Origin: DAIPKP01 sp964539095
GTDB taxonomy: Bacteria > Synergistota > Synergistia > Synergistales > Aminiphilaceae
Reading direction: 5' to 3'
Assembly: GCA_964539095.1 (NCBI GenBank)
Contig: CAZIFL010000013.1
Coordinates: forward strand, 1-64,000
DNA length: 64,000 nt
Within the stretch, counting starts at the first letter, position 1; the number at the start of each line of letters is the position of its first letter. Positions 17,995 to 26,840 of this stretch are shown here, piece by piece. The notes beneath the pieces are model-generated. The model searched no databases. It was not told where the DNA came from and saw only the letters and a list, made by a program, of their open reading frames with translations. The position numbers were made by a program, and so were the translations under genes.

Positions 17995-18189
17995 ATGGCA
18001 AAGGTATGCGAGTGTTGCGGGCGCGGCCCTGCAACGGGAAACAATGTAAGTCACTCAAATCGACATACCCGGCGGCGGTGGCTTATCAATCTGCAGAGCG
18101 TTAAGGTCGATGTTGGCTGTGGCGAAAACAGAAAGATGAAGATTTGCACCAAGTGTCTCCGTTCCGGCAAAGTTACCCGGGCTGTGTAA
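17995..18189 (+). CDS. rpmB: 50S ribosomal protein L28 (zinc-ribbon form)
   Basis: A 64-residue L28, a component of the large ribosomal subunit. The sequence has SHSNRHTRRRW, typical of L28, and keeps two Cys pairs (CECC near the start, CTKC near the end), so it is the zinc-binding paralogue type. It has its own promoter upstream and a terminator overlapping its stop codon, so it is a single-gene unit, and one of few plus-strand genes here. AGGAGG lies 9 bases before ATG 17995. Confidence 0.96.
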   Translation: MAKVCECCGRGPATGNNVSHSNRHTRRRWLINLQSVKVDVGCGENRKMKICTKCLRSGKVTRAV

Positions 18190-18204
18190 ACAGCCCGTTT
18201 TTTT
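18178..18204 (+). terminator. Terminator of rpmB
   Basis: An 8-bp perfect stem CGGGCTGT/ACAGCCCG closes a GTAA loop and runs into seven T. The rpmB stop codon lies inside the loop, so terminator and coding end overlap. Confidence 0.92.
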
Positions 18205-18239
18205 GTATCCTCTCCCTGTCGGAAAGCGCAGCACCAGCG

Positions 18240-18983
18240 CTACTCCCACCACGCATACACCCCCAGAATTCCCCTCTTCAGGATCACCGTACAGTTCTCG
18301 CTCTCCCGCAGAATCTCGTTGCTTATGGCGTAGGGACAGTGGCGGGAAAGCGCCACATCCGTGAGATCCCACTTTGTCCCCCTGCTCGTCACCCCCTCGC
18401 AACTCTCCGAGAGCGGAAGAAGCGAGAAAACCGAGGGAGAAGAGGCGAAGCGCAGTTCCAGAGACTCCCCGGAACAGAGAAAAAAAAGCACCTCCTCAGA
18501 ATCTCCAAGGGCAAGAAGGGGGATAGTCTCCCGAGCCAAGAAACCCACAGAGATCCCCAGGGCGCTGTAGAGGTGATCAAAACGCCCCCCCCATATCCCC
18601 GTCACCACTATGGTTCGAACCGACTCTCCCAGAGATGCTATTCGATGGAGAAGAACCTGATAGTCTGTCTCGTCCTTCTCCCGTGGAAGAAAGAGCCGCG
18701 GAACTCCCTTTTCTTCAAGCCAGAGAAGGGTTTCGGGATCTGCACTGTCACCGTCCCCCACAAAGGAGGCGGGGAGGAGATCTTCCCTCCGGCAGATGTT
18801 CGCACCGGAATCGGCACAGTGAAGCTCCCTCCCCTGAGCGGCCTTTCGGAACCACTCTGAAGAGGGGGAGCGACCTCCGCATACGAGAAGGAGATCCCGA
18901 GTTCCCGAAAAAGCAGATCGCGAGCTATGGTCCGAAGGGGTAACGAGACCCAAGACCTGAGGGAACACTACCTTACGATTCAT
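18240..18983 (-). CDS. thiN: Thiamine pyrophosphokinase
   Basis: Transfers pyrophosphate from ATP to thiamine, giving thiamine diphosphate, the cofactor that Dxs (14752) needs. The 247 residues show ADSGAN, FVGDGDSAD, EKDETDYQ and GIWGGRFDHLYS, the ordered motifs of the family, with SNEI near the end. ATG 18983 follows AGGAGG and starts nine bases after the ftsK stop. It is the last gene of the ftsK-thiN unit, convergent with rpmB. Confidence 0.9.
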   Translation of the reverse strand: MNRKVVFPQVLGLVTPSDHSSRSAFSGTRDLLLVCGGRSPSSEWFRKAAQGRELHCADSGANICRREDLLPASFVGDGDSADPETLLWLEEKGVPRLFLPREKDETDYQVLLHRIASLGESVRTIVVTGIWGGRFDHLYSALGISVGFLARETIPLLALGDSEEVLFFLCSGESLELRFASSPSVFSLLPLSESCEGVTSRGTKWDLTDVALSRHCPYAISNEILRESENCTVILKRGILGVYAWWE

Positions 18984-18992
18984 CGAATCCTC

Positions 18993-21470
18993 CTACAGGC
19001 TGGCCTGTTCCAGAAGATCTTCCGCCTCTTCTTTGGAGAGCAGAATGTCCCTCGCCTTGGCTCCCTCCTGGGGACCCACGATGCCGAGATCTTCCATGCA
19101 GTCCACCAGCCGGGCAGCTCGGGTAAAGCCTATGCGAAGCTGCCTCTGGAGGCGGCTTGCGGAGGCGATCCCCGTATCCATCACCATCTCTACAGCCTCT
19201 GCCAGAAGAGGATCCTCCATACGGACATCCCCCCCGGCGCCTCCCGATCTCCCCCCGCTCCCACCGTTAATCTCTACGTATTCGGGCTCTCCGAAGAGTT
19301 CCGAAAGGTAGTCGATATAGCTCACGATGTAGCTCTCGTCGATCCACCCGGATTGTATCCGCAACGGTTTCGGAAGTCTGGAGGTGAGGTGCAGGCAGTC
19401 CCCTTTCCCCAAAAGCCGTTCAGCCCCCCCTGTATCGAGCACCGTCCGCGAGTCCGCCTGTGTGGGAAGCGAGAAGGCCACTCGGGCGGGGATGTTCGCC
19501 TTGATAAGCCCTGTAATGACATTCACTGATGGTCGCTGCGTTGCGAGAACAAGATGGATTCCCGTGGCCCGGGCCTTCTGGGCGAGACGGCAGATTTGAT
19601 CTTCGATCTCTTTAGGGCTGGTCATCATAAGATCCGCCAGCTCGTCCACCACGATAACAATGCTGGGAAGCCGCTCCTGAAGAGGCTTTTTCTTGTTGTA
19701 CCCCTTGAGATCCCGAGCACGGATTCCCGCAAAGAGGGCGTAGCGCCGCTCCATCTCTTCGATGGCCCAGCCAAAGGCCTCTACCGCCTTTTTGGGGTCC
19801 ACCACGGGCTTGGCCAGAAGGTGGGGCATCTTTTCGTAAAGGGTCATCTCCACCCGCTTGGGGTCGATGAGAAGAAAGCGAAGCTCTTCGGGGCGCCGTA
19901 AAAAGGAGAGCCCGATAAGACAGTTAGAGATGAAGACGCTCTTTCCAGCTCCGGTGGTTCCAGCTACCAGAAGATGGGGCATCTCCTCCAGAGGCGCCAC
20001 GATCCCTCTTCCGTCGATGCTGACCCCCATGGGAAGCGGAAGAAGAGCCCTGGTATTGGAAAAGACGGGATCCTCAATGAGAGAGCGAAGGGAGACGGTC
20101 TTTCGTGAAGGATTCGGTATCTCAATGCCGATATAGGGTTTTCCCGGTATGGGGGCTTCTATGCGCAGAGAGGAGACCGCCAGCGATACCGCCAGATCGT
20201 TGCTCAACCCCGCCACCTTGCTCACCTTGATCCCTGGAGCGAGCTGGATGCAGTACTGGATCACCGTAGGCCCCGCCACGGTCTCCACCAGAGATGCATC
20301 AATGCCAAAGGTGAGGAGGGTCTCTATAATCTTTTTACCCTTCTCCAGAAGTTCCTCGGTCTCCACCTCAATTTCTTCTTCATCCGGGGGCCCTAAAAGA
20401 TCTACCGGAGGAGGAAAGCGTCCCGGCTCCACCTGAACAGGAAGGGTAAGCGCCTCCTCTTCCTCTGCGGTCTCTCCGTCCTCCCAGAACATCTCCAGAT
20501 CATCGGGCCCCTGCTCTTGGGAGAGATCCTCGGAGGTCATCCGAGGTTTCTCGGTGTTCTCTCCCGCAGGGGCTTTGCGTATGGGGGGTGCCGGAGGTTT
20601 CACCGACCTCGCTATCTCTCCAGAGGAAGGAGGTACGACCTCGTGAGCGGAAAGGCCTTCTGTAGGAGCACCAGGGTACTCTTCTTCGAAATTCTCCGGC
20701 AGGGAGTGCAGATCCTGCTCCTCCCTCTCCTCCTTGGCCCCCGTCCTTCGGCGGATAATCTGAACCTCCTCAAGGGGCTCCACAACAGAGAGATCCTCCT
20801 CGGGGGGATCGTGAGATTCACCCTCTGAAGGGGTGTGTGACGCGGGAGAACCTTCTGGTTCAGAATTTTTTTTTGAGCGGGAGAAGAGTTTTGCAAATCC
20901 CCCCAGCAGTGCCGCCACGAGGGCATAGATGCTGTGGAATCGTTCGGAAAAGCTGAGGCCGTAGCAGAGGAGAGAGAAGAAAATCCCCCCCATGGCGAGG
21001 ATAAAGGTACCAAAGAGCCCTATCGCCCCGAGAAGGCCCCGGGTGATCTCCTGCGAGAAGGCACCGGGGAGGAGAGGGGGAGCCCAGGAGACCACCCCGT
21101 GCAGCTCCGTAAGACCAAAAAAGATCTGGCAGGAGAGAAAGAGGCTGGCGGTGCCGAGTACCTGGTACCGCAAATTCTCCACCTGCCACCCCAGGAGACT
21201 GGCGAGGCATTGGTACGCGAGATGAAGCAGCGGGAGCACTACGCAGAAACCGTAGCGTTGGTAGAGCATTTCGTGAACCCGCCGCCCCAGATGCCCCGAA
21301 AGATCCGGAAAGATACAGGAGAGGAGATAGATATCTACCAGGAGAAGCCCTAGAACGAGAAGGGCACGCATAGTCCTGGAGGGGAAAAACCACGAAAAAC
21401 CCCGGGATGTACCCTTTTCTGGGGGAGTGTTTTTTCTTCTTCTTCGGATGGGGGTATTCTTTTCTTCCAT
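18993..21470 (-). CDS. ftsK: DNA translocase FtsK/SpoIIIE
   Basis: Septal DNA pump that clears chromosomal DNA at division. The 825 residues have about four membrane segments in the first 190, an acidic and Pro-rich linker (about 200-340), then the motor with Walker A VAGTTGAGKSVF and Walker B VIVVDELADLMM, and a C-terminal winged-helix gamma domain (ASRLQRQLRIGFTRAARLVDCMEDLGIVG) that recognises polar DNA motifs. The linker is short compared with E. coli. ATG 21470 has GGACGGAAGG upstream. An extended -10 and a long hairpin lie in its leader. Confidence 0.94.
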   Translation of the reverse strand: MEEKNTPIRRRRKNTPPEKGTSRGFSWFFPSRTMRALLVLGLLLVDIYLLSCIFPDLSGHLGRRVHEMLYQRYGFCVVLPLLHLAYQCLASLLGWQVENLRYQVLGTASLFLSCQIFFGLTELHGVVSWAPPLLPGAFSQEITRGLLGAIGLFGTFILAMGGIFFSLLCYGLSFSERFHSIYALVAALLGGFAKLFSRSKKNSEPEGSPASHTPSEGESHDPPEEDLSVVEPLEEVQIIRRRTGAKEEREEQDLHSLPENFEEEYPGAPTEGLSAHEVVPPSSGEIARSVKPPAPPIRKAPAGENTEKPRMTSEDLSQEQGPDDLEMFWEDGETAEEEEALTLPVQVEPGRFPPPVDLLGPPDEEEIEVETEELLEKGKKIIETLLTFGIDASLVETVAGPTVIQYCIQLAPGIKVSKVAGLSNDLAVSLAVSSLRIEAPIPGKPYIGIEIPNPSRKTVSLRSLIEDPVFSNTRALLPLPMGVSIDGRGIVAPLEEMPHLLVAGTTGAGKSVFISNCLIGLSFLRRPEELRFLLIDPKRVEMTLYEKMPHLLAKPVVDPKKAVEAFGWAIEEMERRYALFAGIRARDLKGYNKKKPLQERLPSIVIVVDELADLMMTSPKEIEDQICRLAQKARATGIHLVLATQRPSVNVITGLIKANIPARVAFSLPTQADSRTVLDTGGAERLLGKGDCLHLTSRLPKPLRIQSGWIDESYIVSYIDYLSELFGEPEYVEINGGSGGRSGGAGGDVRMEDPLLAEAVEMVMDTGIASASRLQRQLRIGFTRAARLVDCMEDLGIVGPQEGAKARDILLSKEEAEDLLEQASL

Positions 21471-21517
21471 GCCTTCCGTCCTTTACGCACTGGATTTTTC
21501 GCAGAAAATCCGGCTCC

Positions 21518-21545
21518 TCCGGAAAGAGAGGTTTCTCTTGCCGGA
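21518..21545 (-). other. Hairpin in the ftsK leader
   Basis: A 12-bp stem (TCCGGAAAGAGA / TCTCTTGCCGGA, one mismatch) with a GGTT or AACC loop lies in the untranslated leader between the promoter candidate and ftsK. No T run follows. It may affect mRNA stability or translation; function not known. Confidence 0.35.
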
Positions 21546-21573
21546 AAAACCGGGTTTATGCGAGGCAAACCCA

Positions 21574-21582
21574 AGTATAGCA
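21574..21582 (-). promoter_or_regulatory. Extended -10 promoter of ftsK
   Basis: The minus strand reads TGC-TATACT. There is no good -35 at the usual spacing, so it would work as an extended -10 promoter. It lies about 100 bases above the ftsK start and about 75 bases after mltG. Confidence 0.5.
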
Positions 21583-21657
21583 CAGCTTTTTTTCGGAGGC
21601 GCTCCGGAATTTCAAAAATCAGGAAAAAGGAGGAAACCCGAAGGAGCCAGGAGGATC

Positions 21658-22689
21658 TTAAGGTGACGCATTCTGCTTGGCCCGAAGATGTTCCTGGTAG
21701 GTTTTGGAGAAGACGTGCGATCCATCTCCCCGAGCCACGAAGAAGAGGTAGTCATGCTCCTGGGGGTAGAGGGAGCCATGCCAGGACTCCTTTGAGGGGA
21801 TGCAGATGGGCCCCGGGGGCAACCCCGCATGGCGATAGGTGTTGTACGGAGAGTCGATCTCAAGATCTTTATGGAGAAGCCTCTCCTTCTGGATTCCCTG
21901 CAAGCTCCAGGCATAGACGACAGTGGCACAGGATTGAAGGGGCATCTCCTCTGCTATCCGGTTGAGAAAGACTCCTGCCACGGTAGGGCGTTCGTCCTTG
22001 CGGAAGGCCTCTCTCTCGACAACGGAAGCGAGAATTCCCCGGCTGAGGAGATCCTGGAGCGAAAGAGAGAGGGTTTGGAGATTTTCTCCAAACGATCGCC
22101 ACCACTCCCGGGAAGCCTGACGGATCACTTCATCGGCAAACTGAGAGCTTTCGGGTATCCGGTAGGTTTCGGGGAGCAGAAAGAGAATCCGCTCCTGCGG
22201 CTTCGGGGGGAGCCAGGGGAGGAGGAGAGGGGGATAGTTCTCGTTTCGGGAGAGGGCCGCATAGAGATCGGCGGAGCTGCATTGCGAGGGGGCCAGATGG
22301 ACAAAGGTTTCCAGAGAAATTCCGGGACGGATGGTTACCTCCGGCAGGAGTGTAGTACCGTAGCGGGCGAACTGTTTTGCCACACTATAGGCCATACCGG
22401 GGCGGATGTGATAGGTGCCGGGTTTCAGACTGCGATCCGCCCCAAAGCGCACGAGCCAGCGAGAGAGTTCACGGGAAGAGGAGACCAGCCCCTCCTCCTG
22501 GGCCTGCCGGGCAATGGCAGAGGCCAGAAGCCCCCGCTGCACCGTAAAGGCTTGAGGAGCCCCCTCTTGAGAATGGGAGGCAAGGATCTCCCAAAGCCAC
22601 ACAGGTTTAAACAGATAGACAGCTCCCCCTGCAAGAAGTATGCCGCTGAAGAGCACGGCAAAACCCAAGAAACGTATTCTTCCCCTCAT
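21658..22689 (-). CDS. mltG: Endolytic murein transglycosylase MltG (YceG-like)
   Basis: Inner-membrane lytic transglycosylase thought to cut nascent glycan strands and end peptidoglycan polymerisation. The 343 residues have one N-terminal membrane anchor (about residues 7-28), a LysM-like stretch, and the YceG domain with the catalytic Glu in ILASVVEREA, followed by RPTVAGVFLNRI, DSPYNTYRHAGLPPGPI and DYLFFVARGDGSHVFS. Start ATG 22689 shares ATGA with the rnc stop, implying translational coupling. It closes the fapR-fab-rnc run. Confidence 0.94.
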   Translation of the reverse strand: MRGRIRFLGFAVLFSGILLAGGAVYLFKPVWLWEILASHSQEGAPQAFTVQRGLLASAIARQAQEEGLVSSSRELSRWLVRFGADRSLKPGTYHIRPGMAYSVAKQFARYGTTLLPEVTIRPGISLETFVHLAPSQCSSADLYAALSRNENYPPLLLPWLPPKPQERILFLLPETYRIPESSQFADEVIRQASREWWRSFGENLQTLSLSLQDLLSRGILASVVEREAFRKDERPTVAGVFLNRIAEEMPLQSCATVVYAWSLQGIQKERLLHKDLEIDSPYNTYRHAGLPPGPICIPSKESWHGSLYPQEHDYLFFVARGDGSHVFSKTYQEHLRAKQNASP

Positions 22690-23426
22690 GCCTCCCCCTC
22701 CTCACAATCACAAGGTTCATCGGAAAACGCAAGAGCCTCCAAAGCCTTTCGGGCAGCACCATTCTCCGCTTCCTTTCGAGAGCCCCCGGAAGCCTCTCCC
22801 AAAAACAGAGCCCCTCCAAAGACAGCCACGTGAAAGAGGGGGTTGTGAGCGGTTCCTTCCTGACGAAGAAGTGTATAGACGGGAAGCTCTCCTCCGGTAA
22901 GCGTTTGATAGTGCATCTGCAAAAGGGATTTGTAATCCTGGAAGCTCTGCGAATCCTCCCGAAGAAAAATTTCATAGATTTTCCGCACCAGTCTCTCCGC
23001 CCCCGATCTCCCCCCGTCCAGATAGAGGGCTCCTACGCAGGCTTCGAGGGCATCCGCACAGATGGAGGGATTTTTCCTCCCCCCCTGGCGATCCAGCCCT
23101 CTTCCAAGGCGCAGTAGCCGCGGGATGCCAAAGGTTTCTGATCGTTTGGCGAGAGAGACCTCACAGACGATCCGGGCCCTCTGACGGGTAAGCTCCCCCT
23201 CCTGCCATTCGGGATGAGCGGCAAAGAGGATATCGCTTATCCCCAGTTCCAGCACCGCATCTCCCAGAAATTCCAGCCGTTCATTATCGAAGGAGAGCCC
23301 CTTTTCGTTGGCGTAGGAGGCATGGGTAAGGGCCTCCTCCAGGAGAGAAAAGGAAGAAAAGGTGTGGCCGATCTCCTGTTGGAATCGGCCACACGCCTGG
23401 TACCACCATTGCTGGTCCAAGGGCAT
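22686..23426 (-). CDS. rnc: Ribonuclease III
   Basis: Double-stranded RNA endonuclease that processes rRNA precursors and some mRNAs. The 246 residues have the signature NERLEFLGDAVLEL near residue 48, the second catalytic region CADALEACVGALYLDGG, and a C-terminal double-stranded RNA-binding domain ending GGSRKEAENGAARKALEAL. ATG 23426 lies 11 bases past the fabF stop; the ribosome site is weak, so translation may depend on fabF. The acpP-fabF-rnc order is widely conserved. Confidence 0.95.
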   Translation of the reverse strand: MPLDQQWWYQACGRFQQEIGHTFSSFSLLEEALTHASYANEKGLSFDNERLEFLGDAVLELGISDILFAAHPEWQEGELTRQRARIVCEVSLAKRSETFGIPRLLRLGRGLDRQGGRKNPSICADALEACVGALYLDGGRSGAERLVRKIYEIFLREDSQSFQDYKSLLQMHYQTLTGGELPVYTLLRQEGTAHNPLFHVAVFGGALFLGEASGGSRKEAENGAARKALEALAFSDEPCDCEEGEA

Positions 23427-23437
23427 AGCAGGAGACG

Positions 23438-24676
23438 TTACTCCGAATACCGCTGGAGAGCAAGGACGCCGTTATGTCCTCCGAAACCGAAGTTGTTCAC
23501 AAGAATGTTGTTTACGGTACGTCCCCGGAGGGTCTCTGTCACCACGGGGATCTGACACTCCTCATCCAGGTTATCCAGATTTATGGTGGGATGCACAATC
23601 CCTTCCTCGATGGACTGAAGGGCCGCAATGGCCTCCAGGGCTCCTGCAGCTCCCAGGGCGTGCCCCACCATGGATTTGGTAGAATTTACCAAAAGGTTAT
23701 CCATCTGCTCCCCGAAAAGGTTCCGGATCGCCATGGACTCCATTTTATCGTTCAGTTGCGTGGAGGTTCCGTGGGCATTGATGAGATCCACCTCGGAGAG
23801 TTCCCATCCCGCCTGTTTCCGGGCAATGTCCATGGCCCGGCGGGCTCCGTCTCCGGAAGGCTCCGGAGCGGTGATGTGATAGGCATCGCAGGTAGCACCG
23901 TACCCCTTGAGTTCCGCATAGATGTGGGCTCCCCGATTCAAGGCGTGGGAAAGCTCTTCGAGGATAAGTACCCCTGCCCCCTCACCCATAACGAAACCAT
24001 CCCGATCCCGGTCAAAGGGACGGGAGGCCCTGGAAGGGTCATCATTTCTTCCGGAAAGAGTCTTGTTCGCCGCAAATCCCGCCACCGCAATGGGGGTTAT
24101 GGCAGCTTCTCCACCTCCGGAGATAATAACCTCCGCATCCCCCCGCCGGATGGCGTGGGCGGCCTCTCCCATGGTATGAATTGCGGTGGCACAGGCGGTA
24201 ACCACAGACATGTTGGGCCCTTTGGCACCGTGTCGCATGGCGAGATACGCCGCAGACATGTTGCTGATCATCATGGGGATGAAAAAGGGACTCACCCGGG
24301 AGGGTCCCTTCTCATGAAGGATCTTGTAGTTCTCGTGGGTGGTAGTAATCCCCCCCTCGCCGCTTCCGAAGTAAACCCCGAAAGTATAGGGATCCACCTT
24401 AGAAAGATCGATCCCTGAATCCTCTATGGCCATTTCAGCCGCTCCTACCGCGAAATGGATGACTCGGTCGGACCTCCGAACTTCCTTTTTTCCAAGGTAG
24501 ACTTCCGGATCATATCCGGAGACCTCTGCGGCAATACGAACTGAAAAGTTTTCCGTGTCAAAAAGTGTGATGGGGTTTACGCCGTTTTTTCCCTCCGCAA
24601 GAGCCTTCCAGTAGTCGCTCTTGCCGCATCCGATGGGACTGACGACTCCCAGTCCTGTAATTACGACTCTCCTCAA
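23438..24676 (-). CDS. fabF: 3-oxoacyl-ACP synthase II
   Basis: KAS II elongates acyl-ACP with malonyl-ACP during fatty acid synthesis. The 412 residues keep the Cys-His-His triad: Cys in SVVTACATAIHTM near residue 163, His in INAHGTSTQLND and His in VGHALGAAGALE. The TTG start at 24676 has AAGGAG upstream and gives the canonical MRRVVITGLGVVSPIG beginning. A GC-rich hairpin lies between acpP and fabF. It follows acpP as in most bacteria. Confidence 0.97.
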   Translation of the reverse strand: MRRVVITGLGVVSPIGCGKSDYWKALAEGKNGVNPITLFDTENFSVRIAAEVSGYDPEVYLGKKEVRRSDRVIHFAVGAAEMAIEDSGIDLSKVDPYTFGVYFGSGEGGITTTHENYKILHEKGPSRVSPFFIPMMISNMSAAYLAMRHGAKGPNMSVVTACATAIHTMGEAAHAIRRGDAEVIISGGGEAAITPIAVAGFAANKTLSGRNDDPSRASRPFDRDRDGFVMGEGAGVLILEELSHALNRGAHIYAELKGYGATCDAYHITAPEPSGDGARRAMDIARKQAGWELSEVDLINAHGTSTQLNDKMESMAIRNLFGEQMDNLLVNSTKSMVGHALGAAGALEAIAALQSIEEGIVHPTINLDNLDEECQIPVVTETLRGRTVNNILVNNFGFGGHNGVLALQRYSE

Positions 24677-24746
24677 GCTAGGCCACTCCTTCGAGGTCTT
24701 TAGAAAAAATCCGAAAGACCTGTTGATATGACGTTCCTCCCAAGAG

Positions 24747-24775
24747 AAAACCGAGGGGGGAAGGAGCCCCCCCCG
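24747..24775 (-). terminator. Hairpin with T run between acpP and fabF
   Basis: On the minus strand a stem of C/G tracts (CGGGGGGGG...CCCCCCTCG) with a 6-nt loop runs into TTTTC. It sits inside the fab operon, so it probably attenuates, letting acpP be made in excess over fabF, as ACP is needed at much higher levels. Confidence 0.6.
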
Positions 24776-24790
24776 ATCACAATGTGTACG

Positions 24791-25042
24791 CTACCCCTCG
24801 ATACCGAGCTTTCCTTTGATGTACTCCAGGGCCTCTCCTACGTTGGTGAGCTTTTCTGCATCCTCATCGGGAATTTCGATGTCGAACTCCTCTTCGATCC
24901 CCATGATGAGTTCCACGATATCGAGAGAATCTGCACCAAGATCCTCCACAAAGGAGGCGCTGCCCGTAATCTTCTCTGCATCCACATCAAGACGATCAAT
25001 AACGATCTCCTGCAGACGAGATGTGACTTCATCCATATTCAT
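24791..25042 (-). CDS. acpP: Acyl carrier protein
   Basis: Small acidic carrier of growing acyl chains. The 83 residues are slightly longer than the usual 75-80. The phosphopantetheine Ser is in GADSLDIVELIMGIEEEF near residue 39. GGGGTGAAG precedes ATG 25042. It lies between fabG and fabF, with an attenuator-like hairpin after its stop. Confidence 0.97.
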   Translation of the reverse strand: MNMDEVTSRLQEIVIDRLDVDAEKITGSASFVEDLGADSLDIVELIMGIEEEFDIEIPDEDAEKLTNVGEALEYIKGKLGIEG

Positions 25043-25086
25043 ATCTTCACCCCCTTTCCAGAAAACCTTTTCTCTTTTTTCCTTTA

Positions 25087-25836
25087 TTACATTACCATGC
25101 CACCGTCCACATGAAGGACCTGGCCGGTAATATACCGGGCATCCTCAGAGACCAGAAAGGCTACCGCCTTGGCTACGTCTTCAGGGGTTCCCAGAGAACC
25201 CAGGGGGATGTTTTTCATATACTCTTCCCTTGCGCCCTCCGTGAGAGAGCGTGTCATGTCCGTAAGGATGAACCCGGGAGCCACAGCGTTCACGGTGATT
25301 CCCCGGGAAGCGTATTCCCGGGCCACACTCTTGGTGAGGCCGATAACCCCCGCCTTGGCGGCGGAGTAGTTTGCCTGTCCGGGATTTCCCATAACCCCCA
25401 CCACAGAACTCATGTTGACGATACGCCCCCACCTCTGCTTTGCCATGGCACGAACTCCCTGGCGGATACAGTAAAAGAGGGAGGTGAGATTCGTCTGAAG
25501 CACCTGATCCCACATCTCGTCTTTCATGCGCATGAGGAGGGAGTCTCGGGTAATTCCTGCATTGTTCACCAGAATAGAGACGGGACCAAGATCTTTTTCC
25601 ACCGATGCGTAGAGAGCAGCCACATCCTCGGGGTTGGAGACATCCCCTCCGTAGGCTCCTGCGGTTCCTCCCCCTTCACGGATGAGACGCACCACCTCTT
25701 CCGCCTCTTCTCGGGAGGAGCGGTAGTTTACCCCTATCACATGTCCGCGCGAGGCAAGTTCAAGAGAGATCGCCCTGCCGATTCCCCGGCTTCCTCCGGT
25801 AACGAGAGCTATCTTTTGCTGTATGGGATCTGTCAT
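25087..25836 (-). CDS. fabG: 3-oxoacyl-ACP reductase
   Basis: NADPH-dependent short-chain dehydrogenase making 3-hydroxyacyl-ACP. The 249 residues carry the nucleotide loop TGGSRGIGRA near residue 15, NNAG, the Ser of MSSVVGVMGNPGQ, and the YSAAKAG catalytic pair near residue 155. ATG 25836 with AGGAGG starts one base after the fabD stop, so an apparent upstream extension of the frame is only fabD overlap. Confidence 0.96.
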   Translation of the reverse strand: MTDPIQQKIALVTGGSRGIGRAISLELASRGHVIGVNYRSSREEAEEVVRLIREGGGTAGAYGGDVSNPEDVAALYASVEKDLGPVSILVNNAGITRDSLLMRMKDEMWDQVLQTNLTSLFYCIRQGVRAMAKQRWGRIVNMSSVVGVMGNPGQANYSAAKAGVIGLTKSVAREYASRGITVNAVAPGFILTDMTRSLTEGAREEYMKNIPLGSLGTPEDVAKAVAFLVSEDARYITGQVLHVDGGMVM

Positions 25837-25837
25837 C

Positions 25838-26785
25838 TTATACCTCCTGTAGAAGAGATGCAAGCCCCCGACACTCCTCCACGCTTCGAACGTTGAGAAT
25901 GCGGGCATCCTTGTCGAGAATGCGCTTTGCCAGCCCTGCAAGGACGTTCCCCGGCCCCAACTCAAGGAAAACGTTCACCCCCGCATGGCGCATAAAGGCC
26001 ATACTCTCGGACCAGCGTACGGGATGATCCGTCTGAAGGAAGAGGGCATTCTGCACCTCTTCAAGGCTCTCCACGGGGGCTGCGGTAACATTCGAAACAA
26101 TGGGAACCGATGGCACTTTCCAGGAGATGGTTTCAAAGGCATTTCGCATCCGGAGCGCCACATGGTGCATGAGAGAGGAGTGGAAGGGAGCGCTCACCTT
26201 CAGGGGGAGGGCTCTCTTGGCACCACGCTGAAGAGCGAGTTCTACCGCCCGCCCAACCGCCTTCGTCTGCCCGGAGATCACCGTCTGGTTGGGGGCATTG
26301 AAGTTCACCGCCTCACAGACCTCATCCTGAGCGGCCTCTTTACAGAGAGCCACCACATCTTCCGGAGAGAGCCCCATGATAGCTGCCATAGTACCCTCTC
26401 CCAGGGGGACCGCCTCCTGCATAAGCTGCCCCCGGAGATGGACCAGGGAGAGGGCCTCTTCGAAGGAAAAGGTTCCCGCCACCACGTGAGCGGTATACTC
26501 TCCCAAGCTGTGCCCCCCCATGTAGCGAGGGTTCAGGGAGAGGCCGAGATCTTCCGTCAATACTCTATAGAAGGCCATTCCCATCGTCAATATGGCAGGT
26601 TGCGCAAATTCCGTTTTCTGCAGTTTTTCTGCAGGGCCGGAGAACATGATGCTGCTTAAATCGAAGGAAAGGGCTCGATCGGCCCGACGAAAGGTCTCCC
26701 GGGCAGCGGGGAAATGTTCCGCCAATTCAAGACCCATTCCGACCTCTTGCGCTCCCTGTCCCGGGAATAGCAGTGCTAGAGACAT
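25838..26785 (-). CDS. fabD: Malonyl-CoA:ACP transacylase
   Basis: Loads malonyl groups onto ACP. The 315 residues start with LALLFPGQGAQEVGMG, have the nucleophile in GHSLGEYTAHVVAG near residue 93 and the second active-site His in SAPFHSSLM near residue 202. It lies between fabK and fabG in the fab operon. ATG 26785 gives the family N-terminus exactly. Confidence 0.97.
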   Translation of the reverse strand: MSLALLFPGQGAQEVGMGLELAEHFPAARETFRRADRALSFDLSSIMFSGPAEKLQKTEFAQPAILTMGMAFYRVLTEDLGLSLNPRYMGGHSLGEYTAHVVAGTFSFEEALSLVHLRGQLMQEAVPLGEGTMAAIMGLSPEDVVALCKEAAQDEVCEAVNFNAPNQTVISGQTKAVGRAVELALQRGAKRALPLKVSAPFHSSLMHHVALRMRNAFETISWKVPSVPIVSNVTAAPVESLEEVQNALFLQTDHPVRWSESMAFMRHAGVNVFLELGPGNVLAGLAKRILDKDARILNVRSVEECRGLASLLQEV

Positions 26786-26840
26786 GACAACCTCCTTCTC
26801 CGTCGCTTCTCTCTGGGGAAAAATTCTTGAGGGAAAACTC

